A DNA stretch of 64,000 bases. Source: Parachlamydia acanthamoebae. GTDB taxonomy: Bacteria > Chlamydiota > Chlamydiia > Chlamydiales > Parachlamydiaceae. The stretch lies in the NCBI RefSeq assembly GCF_000875975.1, contig NZ_BAWW01000066.1:1-64000 (forward strand), given 5' to 3'. This document shows positions 50,549 to 59,440 of this stretch, one piece after another. Below the pieces are notes generated by a model. It saw nothing but the letters and a program-made list of their open reading frames with translations, did not search any database and was not told the origin of the DNA. Within the stretch, counting starts at the first letter, position 1. Each line of letters opens with the position of its first letter. The translations under genes and the position numbers were made by a program.

Positions 50549-52021
50549 ATGCCCCGTATACAAAAATATTTACAAAAGCATGCCCAAAATCTTCAGCCTG
50601 CGGCCATTGCTTATCTTGCAGCTTTAGATCAAATCGAATCTTTTGCCCCCCCTATTGCCCATGCCATTGAGCAAGAACTGCGCGATCAGCGTTCCCACTT
50701 AAAACTCATTGCCTCAGAAAACTATTCCTCTCTAACTGTTCAATTAGCTATGGGCAATCTTTTAACTGACAAATACGCTGAAGGCTACCCCCATCACCGA
50801 TTCTATGCAGGCTGTGAAAATGTGGACTTAGTCGAAGAAATGGCCCAAGAAGAACTCAAACAAATTTTTGGAGCCGAACACGCTTATGTGCAACCCCATT
50901 CTGGAGCAGATGCCAATTTAGTTGCTTTTTGGTCTATCCTTGTTCAAAAAGTCCAAAATAAAGAAATTGAAAGACTAGGCAAAAAAACACTTGATGAACT
51001 CACCCCTGAAGAATACGAACAGGTGCGCAAACTAATGAACCAACAAAAATTAATGGGCATGTCATTAAATTCAGGTGGACATTTAACGCATGGCTATCGA
51101 CATAACATCTCCTCTAAAATGATGCGCTCTGTATTTTATGATGTCGATCCAAAAACAGAACAACTGGATTACCACACGTTGGCCAAGCAAGCGCTTCAAG
51201 AAAAACCAGACATTCTGTTAGCAGGCTATTCTGCCTATTCTCGTCGTATCAATTTTGCAAAAATGCGTGAAATTGCAGATTCCGTAGGAGCTGTCTTCAT
51301 GGTAGACATGGCCCACTTTTCAGGTCTTGTCGCTGGAAAAGTTTTTCAAGACGAATATAATCCTGTTCCGTACGCGCACATCGTTACATCGACCACTCAC
51401 AAAACCTTAAGAGGCCCAAGAGGAGGATTCGTATTGTGTAAAGCAGAATTTGCCGATACGATCAATAAAGGATGTCCATTAGTTTTGGGCGGTCCTCTCC
51501 CTCACGTAATCGCCGCAAAAGCAATCGCTTTTAAAGAGGCTAATTCCCCAAATTTCCAAGATTATGCTCAGCGAATTGTGAAGAATGCAAACACGCTCGC
51601 TGAAAAACTAAAATCTGATGGTGCCCGCATTGTCTCTGGCGGAACTGAAAATCACCTAATGATTGTCGATCTTTCTTCATTTGGTTTAACAGGTCGACAT
51701 GCTGAGTCTATTTTACGAAAAGCAGGCCTGACTGTAAACCGCAACACAATCCCAGGTGATCAAAATGGCCCGTGGTACACTTCTGGAATTCGTCTCGGAA
51801 CTCCAGCTGTCACGACTTTGGGTATGGGTACAGATGAAATGAACGAAATTGCGGATATTATCGTAAAAGTCCTAAAAAATGCCAAACCCGCTATTGTGGA
51901 AAAAACGGGACAACCAAGCAAAGCGAACGCAGAGATTGATCTAAAAATTCTTGATGAAGCGCAACAAAGGGTAAATGCTATATTGGCAAAATTTCCGCTC
52001 TATCCAGAAATCGAGATCTAA
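50549..52021 (+). CDS. glyA: Serine hydroxymethyltransferase
   Basis: A 490-residue PLP enzyme converting serine and tetrahydrofolate to glycine and methylene-tetrahydrofolate. Signatures are LIASENYSS, GYPHHRFYAGCENVD and the PLP lysine in VTSTTHKTLRGPRGG. It is longer than the usual 415-430 residues. Part of the excess is an N-terminal extension and part a segment after the PHSGADANL region (NKEIERLGKKTLDELTPEEY), as known for chlamydial enzymes. It follows a strong terminator, so it begins its own transcript. Confidence 0.96.
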   Translation: MPRIQKYLQKHAQNLQPAAIAYLAALDQIESFAPPIAHAIEQELRDQRSHLKLIASENYSSLTVQLAMGNLLTDKYAEGYPHHRFYAGCENVDLVEEMAQEELKQIFGAEHAYVQPHSGADANLVAFWSILVQKVQNKEIERLGKKTLDELTPEEYEQVRKLMNQQKLMGMSLNSGGHLTHGYRHNISSKMMRSVFYDVDPKTEQLDYHTLAKQALQEKPDILLAGYSAYSRRINFAKMREIADSVGAVFMVDMAHFSGLVAGKVFQDEYNPVPYAHIVTSTTHKTLRGPRGGFVLCKAEFADTINKGCPLVLGGPLPHVIAAKAIAFKEANSPNFQDYAQRIVKNANTLAEKLKSDGARIVSGGTENHLMIVDLSSFGLTGRHAESILRKAGLTVNRNTIPGDQNGPWYTSGIRLGTPAVTTLGMGTDEMNEIADIIVKVLKNAKPAIVEKTGQPSKANAEIDLKILDEAQQRVNAILAKFPLYPEIEI

Positions 52022-52077
52022 ATTAAAGTCTGAAATAGAGAGATTAAATTTTAAAAATTGAAAGGCTTCGTAAACGC

Positions 52078-53076
52078 ATGAAAATTGGATATTTAGGAAT
52101 GGGAGCTTGGGGGTTTTGTTTAGCCTCCCTCTTGGCTGCTAAGGGCTACGAGTTAACCTGCTGGACAACCAAACAGGCGCTTGCCGATCGCTTGAATCAA
52201 ACGAGAGAACACCCCTCTCTTCCTGGTCATATAGCTAAAGGAAATCTGCATTTTACAACAGACCTTAAAGCCGCTTTAATTCAATCTGAACTACTTATTG
52301 AATCTGTGACCTCGGCAGGGCTTCGTCCTGTGTTAGAAAAGGTAAAAGCAGTCGGCCCCTTAAATATCCCCTTGATCATGACGTCGAAGGGTATTGAACA
52401 GGGCAGCGGCTTGATTTTGCCCGATGTCGCGATTCAAACCTTAGGCCCTCAGGTCAAATCACAAGTTGGTTTTTTGAGCGGTCCGGGATTTGCAGAGGAA
52501 GTTATTCGCAATCTTCCCACATCAGTTGTTGGCTCAGCCTATGATCCCAACTTGTTGATGACGGTATGTCAGATTTTTACAACTCCCACCTTTAGGGTCT
52601 ACCCAAATGCCGATATTCATGGAGTTGCATTTGGAGGCGCCCTAAAAAACATTATCGCAATCGCTTGCGGAATCTGCGAAGGATTGGGCCTAGGAAATAG
52701 CTCCAAGGCGGCATTAATGACACGAGGATTACATGAAATTCGCAAGCTTGCCGTGGCTCAAGGCTGTAAAGCGGAAACTCTCAATGGCCTATCTGGCATG
52801 GGCGATCTATTTTTAACATGCAGCTCATTCATTAGCCGAAATTTCAGATTCGGCCACCTCATGACACAAGGTTTAACGCCTAAGGAAGCACAAGATAAAA
52901 TTGGAATGGTTGTTGAAGGGGCCTATACATGCGTTTCTGCTTTGCAATTAAGCGAAAAATTAAATGTGAGCATGCCAATCACAAAAATCATTCACGAGAT
53001 TATCTACAAAGACATGAAGCCACAAATTGCCGTCAATGCATTAATGGAGCGTGCAATTAAAGAAGAACACCTGTAA
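52078..53076 (+). CDS. gpsA: Glycerol-3-phosphate dehydrogenase [NAD(P)+]
   Basis: A 332-residue enzyme reducing dihydroxyacetone phosphate to glycerol 3-phosphate for phospholipid synthesis. The N-terminal GYLGMGAWGFCLA is the dinucleotide motif. LSGPGFAEEV, FGGALKNIIAIACGICEGLGLG (with the catalytic Lys) and NGLSGMGDLFLTCSS are family hallmarks. Length is normal. The next gene starts 40 bp later. Confidence 0.95.
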   Translation: MKIGYLGMGAWGFCLASLLAAKGYELTCWTTKQALADRLNQTREHPSLPGHIAKGNLHFTTDLKAALIQSELLIESVTSAGLRPVLEKVKAVGPLNIPLIMTSKGIEQGSGLILPDVAIQTLGPQVKSQVGFLSGPGFAEEVIRNLPTSVVGSAYDPNLLMTVCQIFTTPTFRVYPNADIHGVAFGGALKNIIAIACGICEGLGLGNSSKAALMTRGLHEIRKLAVAQGCKAETLNGLSGMGDLFLTCSSFISRNFRFGHLMTQGLTPKEAQDKIGMVVEGAYTCVSALQLSEKLNVSMPITKIIHEIIYKDMKPQIAVNALMERAIKEEHL

Positions 53077-53116
53077 AAACAGAATAAATAGTTTTACACG
53101 AAAAAGGGTGATTGTC

Positions 53117-54625
53117 ATGAAAGTTGTTTCGCCTAAACAAATGATGCAAATCGAAGCAGATGCCTATCGAAACGGCTCCTCAGAATCTGATTTTATGGAA
53201 GAAGCCGGAAGTGGAGTGGCCCTTTTTGTACATGAACTTGTCGAAAAATATGACTTAGATCGCCAGGTGACACTCCTATGTGGAAAAGGAAATAACGCGG
53301 GAGATGCTTATGTTGCAGGTATCCATCTGATGCATCTCGATTATGAAGTTCTAGGTTTGCAACTCTCTCCTTTAGAAGAATGCAGCCATCTTTGCAAACA
53401 AAACTATCACCGCTTTTTAATGGAAGGCGGCAGAGTGGCTCATGTTGACGGGGCAAATCCCCCATTTTTGCAAACGGGAGTGATCGTCGATGGAATTTTT
53501 GGCACTGGTTTTCATGGTAAAATTGAAGATCCTGCCTACCAAGCTGCCATCAAACATGCCAATCTTTCCGGACTTCCCATCATTGCGATCGACATTCCTT
53601 CTGGCTTAAACGGGGAAACCGGTGAAGTCTCTGGAGAAGCCATTCAAGCCACTGAAACCATTTTTTTGGGCCTGCCTAAAACCGGATTCTTTTTGCAGGA
53701 TGGCTGGAATCATGTGGGGAAGCTGCGATATGTGGATTTTGGCCTTCCAGGCACCTATATTGAAAAGTCAGCAGAAGAATTGATCATGCTTTCCCCTGAT
53801 ATCATTTCACCACTCATCCCCAAAATTACACGTAATCGCGATAAATATGAGCGGGGGCAAGTTGTTGGGCTGGCGGGCTCTCCAGGCATGCCGGGAGCGG
53901 CATTACTAGCTTCACTAGCAGCTCTTAGGGGAGGGGCGGGTATCGTTCGCTTGCTTTATCCAGATGGCATGCACAACGAACTCGCGGCTAGTGCATATGA
54001 GTTGATCAAAATCCCTTATCAATATGATGATCCAAATACCATTTTAAACGTCTTGAATTATGCTGCAGCCACTTTTATCGGCCCGGGAATAGGCAGAACA
54101 GCTGAAACAATCCAGCTTTTGAAAAACATTTTCCCCCATCTGGAAAAACCATGCGTCATCGATGCAGATGCCCTCACATTGATCGCACAAGAAAATATCC
54201 CTCTCCCTTCATGCCCAACGATTTTAACTCCTCATCTACATGAGCTTTTGCGATTACTCAAACTTCCTGAATCAGAAAATCGTACTCCTGAGTTGTTAAA
54301 GGCATGTGAGAATTATGCAAAGAAAAACCATGTGACCCTACTTCTTAAAGGTGGACCCACCTTTATTTTTTCACCAGAAACTCAAACCTGTGTTAACCCA
54401 ACCGGAACGCCGGGCATGGCGACTGCTGGAAGTGGAGATGTTCTGACCGGATTAATCGCCGCCCTTCTCGCTCAAAAATTACCTCCACATGAAGCAGCTT
54501 GCCTGGGAGTTTATTTGCATGGCATTGCTGGTGAACAGGCGGCGGAAGAATATACCCCACACGTGATGATAGCCTCAGATATTATTACTTATTTTCCCGA
54601 AGCTTATCGCCTCAAAGAATTTTAA
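53117..54625 (+). CDS. Bifunctional NAD(P)H-hydrate epimerase / ADP-dependent dehydratase
   Basis: From ATG 53117 the enzyme has 502 residues. The N-terminal YjeF_N half (about 1-215) has LCGKGNNAGDAYVAG and AIDIPSGLNGETGE, the NAD(P)HX epimerase motifs. The C-terminal carbohydrate-kinase-like half (about 230-500) has GLAGSPGMPGAALL, LTPHLHELLRLL and GMATAGSGDVLTGLIAALL, typical of the dehydratase (NnrD). Together they repair damaged hydrated NAD(P)H. It is the fused layout common in bacteria. Confidence 0.93.
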   Translation: MKVVSPKQMMQIEADAYRNGSSESDFMEEAGSGVALFVHELVEKYDLDRQVTLLCGKGNNAGDAYVAGIHLMHLDYEVLGLQLSPLEECSHLCKQNYHRFLMEGGRVAHVDGANPPFLQTGVIVDGIFGTGFHGKIEDPAYQAAIKHANLSGLPIIAIDIPSGLNGETGEVSGEAIQATETIFLGLPKTGFFLQDGWNHVGKLRYVDFGLPGTYIEKSAEELIMLSPDIISPLIPKITRNRDKYERGQVVGLAGSPGMPGAALLASLAALRGGAGIVRLLYPDGMHNELAASAYELIKIPYQYDDPNTILNVLNYAAATFIGPGIGRTAETIQLLKNIFPHLEKPCVIDADALTLIAQENIPLPSCPTILTPHLHELLRLLKLPESENRTPELLKACENYAKKNHVTLLLKGGPTFIFSPETQTCVNPTGTPGMATAGSGDVLTGLIAALLAQKLPPHEAACLGVYLHGIAGEQAAEEYTPHVMIASDIITYFPEAYRLKEF

Positions 54626-54691
54626 AGTGCACAATTTCAATGCGATGAATAACACAAAATAAAAGGGCTAACTTTAACCTTCTGCATATGG

Positions 54692-55343
54692 ATGTTAATG
54701 AATAGCTCCTATTTGTTTGCCGATCACGGCTGTAATTCTAAGGAAGAATCGTTTTGGCGTATACTCATTCAAGATTATCATTTTGGATATACATTATTTG
54801 GGAATAAGCCCATTTCTTTTGATAGGTATTATATATCCCCTTCCATAGATATGCCTGCTTGCTGCAAAAAAAATGCTAAGCTAGAAGTTTTATGGGATTT
54901 TTGGGAACAAAATAATCCGCATATTAGTGAAAGCCCATTTGTTTTAAAGCGAGTAAAATTCACAGAGGATAAAATTGAATTTACTGATACAACTCACCTT
55001 ATCGACTTATGCACAAGATGCACACACCACATCAAAATTAACCGATCAGGAAAAACAGCAAATTCTCTACAACCAAAAACTATCCATTATCGTTCCAAAA
55101 AGCTCCTGGGAGGAACTTTTATACCAATACCGTGAAATCTCTATGCAGCTATCTGGTTCATTAAGAACACTTGTTCCTTATCATCCATTACTAGCCATCC
55201 CCTTACCTAGCTTTCGAGCAGATCCTTCGCACCCTGAGACTCTTAAAATCTTACGCGATTATCTCGAAACCCAAAAGCTGAGTAATCAGCTCTTGCATCA
55301 TCCAAATTTTCTTCAAATGGTATTAAACCGACTTTACGGTTGA
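54692..55343 (+). pseudogene. Frameshifted hypothetical gene
   Basis: Two overlapping plus-strand frames, 54692-55135 and 54975-55343, look like two parts of one protein. The first reads sensibly to about TEDKIEFTDTTHL, then turns Cys/His/Lys-rich. The second, one base ahead, reads sensibly from about STYAQDAHTTSKLTDQEKQQ to the end and has no normal start codon (TTG at 54975). A single-base change near 54,985-55,010 would join them into about 215 residues. I recognise no family. Alternatives are two coupled genes or a sequencing error. Confidence 0.55.
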
Positions 55344-55347
55344 AACA

Positions 55348-55809
55348 TTACTGAGGGGTGATGACTGCAAGCCTTTTTTCAAAACAATCCACCATATCAC
55401 ATGTCAAACTTTTGGCCATCGCATTCACTTTGCCGACTAAGATTGTCATTATTGCATTTTCTTTATGCTTAGTTTCCATGGCCAAACGAATGCAAGAAAC
55501 AGCACCTGTTTGCTTGCATTCGATAAGCATTGCATGAATCTCACTATCTGTAAATTGACAAAAGATTTTTTCATTCACAGCTTCAGCTAAAATGTGATTA
55601 AGCGTTGTTAACCGCTCTTTCGAAACACTATGCCATATATTTTCACGTAAAGACAGATTAAGCGATCGTGTTAAATAGATTTCCAGATACTTGATAGCCC
55701 TATCGAAAATAGCCCTTAAAGCAATGTTTGGAGCGGATTCATACTCCACTAAATATCCTGCTAATTCTACTCTTTCGCTATTGACAAATGCAGGACTGGC
55801 TTGAATCAT
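55348..55809 (-). CDS. Hypothetical protein paired with the P-loop kinase
   Basis: A 153-residue, mostly helical protein (ALRAIFDRAIKYLEIYLTRSLNLS; ERLTTLNHILAEAVNEKIFC) with four cysteines and no signal peptide. The start overlaps the end of the kinase gene by 32 bp, which ties their expression. I recognise no family. It might be an accessory or immunity-like partner, but that is only inferred from the overlap. Confidence 0.6.
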   Translation of the reverse strand: MIQASPAFVNSERVELAGYLVEYESAPNIALRAIFDRAIKYLEIYLTRSLNLSLRENIWHSVSKERLTTLNHILAEAVNEKIFCQFTDSEIHAMLIECKQTGAVSCIRLAMETKHKENAIMTILVGKVNAMAKSLTCDMVDCFEKRLAVITPQ

Positions 55810-56563
55810 GTTTATCTCCTGACAGAGCTCGGATCTCTAAATGGTAGCGATGGGTTTTATCTTTTTTAATCAAAAAAGAGGCGTTTTTTTTGGAATATTC
55901 AATATTCTTGCGATATTCTTCAAATAAAGCATTTATGTGCTTTAAAAATTGTTCTGGGGTACGTGGATGTACTTTCTTTTGTTCTCTTTCCCATTTCCAA
56001 ACAAAAATATCTGATGCGCGCGCTTCTAAGAATATCCCCAATTCGCAGTATTTAAAATAATCGACTGGCGATTCCGAGCATAAAGCATACAACCCTTCAA
56101 AAAGAATCAGATCTACGTCATCCAAAGAAAGGATCTCTTCTCCAATCTCTCCTGTCAATTGATCACATGTCGGTTTTTTAATCCATTTTTCACCTCTATG
56201 GATGATAGACAAGACATGATGCAAATCCGCCATTTTAAAATGTCGCACATCCCACTCTGTTCCAATTTCCTTTCTTTCAGTTGGGGATAAATTAAAGTGA
56301 TGGAGCGGCAAAATCAAAGGGCGTATTCCCTTTTCTCTAAGCAATCCAGCGAGTTCACGTGTAAAATACGTTTTCCCAACACCCGGACATCCCCCAATTC
56401 CCACAATTGGAATAGGTTCCAATGACGCACCATTAGGTTGGTTCGCAATCTCTGCTAAATGCTGAACCAGCGAATCTAGAGAACGTAAATCATGATCACG
56501 TGCTTGAATAAAGTTTGAAAAAAATAAAACTATAAGAAAGGTTATCTGTTGACATTTACGCAT
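55778..56563 (-). CDS. Uridine kinase/phosphoribulokinase-like P-loop protein with signal peptide
   Basis: A 261-residue protein. Residues 1-21 look like a signal peptide (basic start, ITFLIVLFFSNFIQA). The Walker A motif GCPGVGKT is at 58-65. LPLHHFNLSP, LILFEGLYAL (Walker-B-like) and a late REQKKVHPRTPEQF segment follow the order seen in the uridine kinase/PRK/pantothenate kinase superfamily. Members phosphorylate small hydroxylated substrates with ATP or GTP. Secretion of such a kinase is unexpected unless it is an effector delivered into the host or works on imported NTP. Confidence 0.7.
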   Translation of the reverse strand: MRKCQQITFLIVLFFSNFIQARDHDLRSLDSLVQHLAEIANQPNGASLEPIPIVGIGGCPGVGKTYFTRELAGLLREKGIRPLILPLHHFNLSPTERKEIGTEWDVRHFKMADLHHVLSIIHRGEKWIKKPTCDQLTGEIGEEILSLDDVDLILFEGLYALCSESPVDYFKYCELGIFLEARASDIFVWKWEREQKKVHPRTPEQFLKHINALFEEYRKNIEYSKKNASFLIKKDKTHRYHLEIRALSGDKHDSSQSCICQ

Positions 56564-56804
56564 AGCAACTCCGAATTTTCAATCATTCCTTTACCTTTTC
56601 GAGAAATCGATTTCTCTCCCATTACGTTTATGAGGATCGCCGTTATCTTGCAAGTCTTTTAAATATCTCTTCAACTTTTTTACTTAGGCTTGTCTCGATT
56701 AGAGGACTTTCTTAAAAAAATTTAGATGTGCATTTCTTGGTTGCCAAAAAAGAAAAATATAGCGATGATAGTTCGATCTAACTATCTAAAAATTAAGCTA
56801 AATT

Positions 56805-57530
56805 ATGAAATTTGCAACAGCTAAAGAACACCGTGATTTTTTTCAAAAAAATCATCTCATCGAATTTGCTGACCTCCTGTCATCAAATCAAGCAATCAGC
56901 ATGGCGAATGAGTTGGAAAGCGCACTTGGTCAACGCCTCAATATGAGTGCAGCGAAAGTCGGTGGATGCTCTTCAGAAAAACTTTTTTTGAATGGTAGAG
57001 ATTTGTCAAGATCCTCAGATATTCTGAGAAAAGCTGTTTCACAACCCCAATTAGCGCATATTGCTTCGGAACTTTTCGAAAAAAGACCCATTCGTTTGGG
57101 TTTTGATCAATTTTTTCCCGTCTATCATGTCCCTTTTCAGAAAGAAGGCAAGATTTATCGAAATTTTCTAAATCAAACGCGCACATTGACTGAAGTCAGT
57201 TGCATTCAAGGCACATTGGGAGGACTTATGCTCGCTCTTCCCACAAAACATACAATCGAAACGCCCGCGGTCGCCGAAGAAAGTGTCCCATCCTCTGTCA
57301 GCATCTTTCCTTCACAACCTTGTTCAGGCGTGTTTTTTGCAGCCGATCTTCCATTAGACTTTGACTCTCCAAAAAGAAAAGATCTCTATTACTTACTGAT
57401 TGTTTACACAGAGTCAAGCCCTGTGTATATCGCAAACCGAGAAGATCCTCTTTTTCATACTCTCAAACTGCTTGAGTATGGATATGGAGACCGCCTCAGT
57501 GAACGGTACCATCCCACAGTTTATCGTTAA
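56805..57530 (+). CDS. Conserved-looking hypothetical protein (PhyH-like N-terminus)
   Basis: A 241-residue soluble protein. The start (REHRDFFQKNHLIEFADLLS, allowing one difference) resembles the opening of phytanoyl-CoA dioxygenase-like proteins, and the end GDRLSERYHPTVYR also has a flavour of that family, but no HxD metal pair is visible between, so catalysis is doubtful. The middle is beta-rich (VSIFPSQPCSGVFFAADLP). Probably a chlamydia-specific protein of unknown function. It converges with the Inc-like gene, 2 bp apart. Confidence 0.6.
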   Translation: MKFATAKEHRDFFQKNHLIEFADLLSSNQAISMANELESALGQRLNMSAAKVGGCSSEKLFLNGRDLSRSSDILRKAVSQPQLAHIASELFEKRPIRLGFDQFFPVYHVPFQKEGKIYRNFLNQTRTLTEVSCIQGTLGGLMLALPTKHTIETPAVAEESVPSSVSIFPSQPCSGVFFAADLPLDFDSPKRKDLYYLLIVYTESSPVYIANREDPLFHTLKLLEYGYGDRLSERYHPTVYR

Positions 57531-57532
57531 GT

Positions 57533-58120
57533 CTACTTCGGGTCCATAGGACTCGGAGTTTTTCCCATGTTTAACCACTGATAAAAAGGAAGTGGAAGAA
57601 CCCAGGGGATCAAGTTCAAGGAAGGTAATGATTTATTTTCAATTAAGTCACATCCGAATTTATACAACGTTGCCCCTGCAATAATTGTTGGTAAAGCTCC
57701 ACTTTTGATAAGAGCAAATATGACAGCCATCACTCCCGTCGCTAATGTGATTTGAGGAATGGAAATACATAGAATAACCACAAAGTGAACGGCTCCGATG
57801 ACTAGAAAACATAACCCCACATATTTAAGTGGCACCCCGATAGCCATTACGATAATATCCGAAGCCTTGTTCATAAAATCCCAGATCTTCTTTAAAATCC
57901 GCGGAATTTGAAATCCTCGCGCTTCTTTCGATTTCAATTCTTCCTGCGCCATATTGACATTCTCCGCTTTTTCAGAAGCTGTTTTCTTGTGTTGCTCTGA
58001 TGTTTTGGGCAAAGAAAACTCTTCTTTCGCAAAGGGATGCTCTTGGGCTTTTTTGCTTTCACTTGAAGGCGGAGGAGAATGATGCAATCCTGGTGTGAAT
58101 ACTGGTGGTGGTGACGACAT
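57533..58120 (-). CDS. Inc-like membrane protein, hypothetical
   Basis: A 195-residue protein without a signal peptide. Residues 1-75 are hydrophilic, Pro/Ser/Lys/Glu-rich. About 88-145 contain two long hydrophobic segments with a tight turn (IIVMAIGVPLKYVGLCFLVIG and VVILCISIPQITLATGVMAVI), followed by a third weaker one. A bilobed hydrophobic hairpin after a hydrophilic N-terminus is the hallmark of chlamydial inclusion-membrane proteins, exported by type III secretion. The assignment is by pattern only. Confidence 0.6.
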   Translation of the reverse strand: MSSPPPVFTPGLHHSPPPSSESKKAQEHPFAKEEFSLPKTSEQHKKTASEKAENVNMAQEELKSKEARGFQIPRILKKIWDFMNKASDIIVMAIGVPLKYVGLCFLVIGAVHFVVILCISIPQITLATGVMAVIFALIKSGALPTIIAGATLYKFGCDLIENKSLPSLNLIPWVLPLPFYQWLNMGKTPSPMDPK

Positions 58121-58191
58121 TTTTTCTCTTTTGGTTTGTAGATTAGAATTTGATTAATCTGCTACTCTTCTTATTTTACCAAGGCCGTATA

Positions 58192-58911
58192 ATGACATGG
58201 AAAATTGTTCAATCAGGATGCTGCAGCGCATCCTCAAATATGCATCGGGATTATGAGCTATTAAGCCAGTTGGAGTCAATTAAACAACCTATTTTTCATA
58301 GCTATGAGTGGATAGGAGATTGCGCAACCTTTGGGCATTTTATCCAACCATTTGATTTTTTAAACGAGCAAGCTGTCAATCGCCTAAATCTCAATCTCGC
58401 CAAACGCCCTACGGGTGGAGGCATTGTTTTTCATGTTTCTGACCTTGCATTTTCCGCCTTAATTCCGGCATCCCATTCCGCTTATTCCGTGAATACACTA
58501 GAAAATTACGCTTTTGTAAATCAAGTTGTCATGCAAGCTTTAAGAGCTTTTATGGGAAATCAAGCGCTGCCACAGCTTCTTCCAGAAGAACCACTCCCCT
58601 TAGATGCCTCCAGCAAAAATTTTTGCATGGCCAAGCCGACGAAATATGATGTGATGTTAGAAGGAAGAAAAGTGGGAGGGGGAGCTCAAAGAAGAACCAA
58701 ACATGGTTTTTTGCACCAAGGAACCATCGCCCTTGCAATGCCTAAGGAAGATTTTTTACAAGAAATATTGCTTCCTGGAACATGTGTGATGACAGCGATG
58801 AAACAACATAGTTACTTGCTTTTGGGTGCAAATTACACACACAAGCAACTCGATGAAGCGCGCCAAGAACTCAAACGCTTGCTAATAGATGGATTTTCCG
58901 AGCAACTTTGA
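58192..58911 (+). CDS. Lipoate-protein ligase family protein
   Basis: From ATG 58192 the product has 239 residues. RPTGGGIVFHVSDLAFS is the lipoate/biotin-binding loop, and AKPTKYDVMLEGRKVGGGAQRRTKHGFLHQGTIAL (about 150-185) contains the catalytic-lysine region and the GGGAQRR motif. It would attach lipoate to E2 subunits of 2-oxoacid dehydrogenases. The protein lacks the accessory C-terminal domain of E. coli LplA, as in octanoyl/lipoyl transferase-type enzymes. A hairpin follows. Confidence 0.88.
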   Translation: MTWKIVQSGCCSASSNMHRDYELLSQLESIKQPIFHSYEWIGDCATFGHFIQPFDFLNEQAVNRLNLNLAKRPTGGGIVFHVSDLAFSALIPASHSAYSVNTLENYAFVNQVVMQALRAFMGNQALPQLLPEEPLPLDASSKNFCMAKPTKYDVMLEGRKVGGGAQRRTKHGFLHQGTIALAMPKEDFLQEILLPGTCVMTAMKQHSYLLLGANYTHKQLDEARQELKRLLIDGFSEQL

Positions 58912-58927
58912 AGAGTTATAAAACGTC

Positions 58928-58970
58928 ACTAAACAATCGCGACTTTTGAAAGTCTCGTTTAGTCAATTTG
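58928..58970 (+). terminator. Probable terminator after the lipoate ligase
   Basis: ACTAAAC pairs with GTTTAGT, and an inner GACTTT/AAAGTC pair forms the loop end. It is followed by CAATTTGTTTG. An internal bulge weakens it. Confidence 0.65.
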
Positions 58971-59059
58971 TTTGCGTCAAAAGAATTCCAGGCCCCCCCC
59001 TCTCTTGCACCCATATTGAATTTTAAATTAAGCTTTGTCTTAAAAATAAGGAGAGTTTT

Positions 59060-59440
59060 TTATGGAACAGGATCCCATTTCATAACGTTACCAGCAGAAT
59101 TTTTAGTTGTTGGGTAAACCCACTCGTCATCATTCTCACGCATAAGACGATCACACCCCATCGCAAAACCTTGGAAAAAACCATATTTGCGCATAGCCTG
59201 TTGCATATACTGTGAACTACTCGGAATAAAATTGCTGCGCGGACCATCTGCAGGGGAAATCACTTCTTGGTGAAACTGAATTACCTTTTCTCCCACATAA
59301 CCCAATAAGGGGGTTTTGCACGCTACGCTGGGAGGTCGGATAATTTGTTTACGGGCTAAATCGGCATCCTTTCCCCATGGGTTCGCATGAAGAAAGGATG
59401 AAATGACCAAGCCAAGAAGAAGGGCAAATAGTCTAGTCAT
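59060..59440 (-). CDS. Secreted YidD-domain protein
   Basis: A 126-residue protein with a signal peptide (residues 1-19, ending FLHA). FHQEVISPADGPRSNFIPSSSQYMQQAMRKYGFFQG matches the YidD pattern (ISP, a P-x-C/S-S motif, then Y and a KxG helix) with Cys residues replaced by Ser. YidD normally assists YidC at the inner membrane from the cytoplasmic side, so an exported version is unusual. It begins at the last base of the gspD stop codon, so it is coupled to the secretin. Confidence 0.75.
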   Translation of the reverse strand: MTRLFALLLGLVISSFLHANPWGKDADLARKQIIRPPSVACKTPLLGYVGEKVIQFHQEVISPADGPRSNFIPSSSQYMQQAMRKYGFFQGFAMGCDRLMRENDDEWVYPTTKNSAGNVMKWDPVP

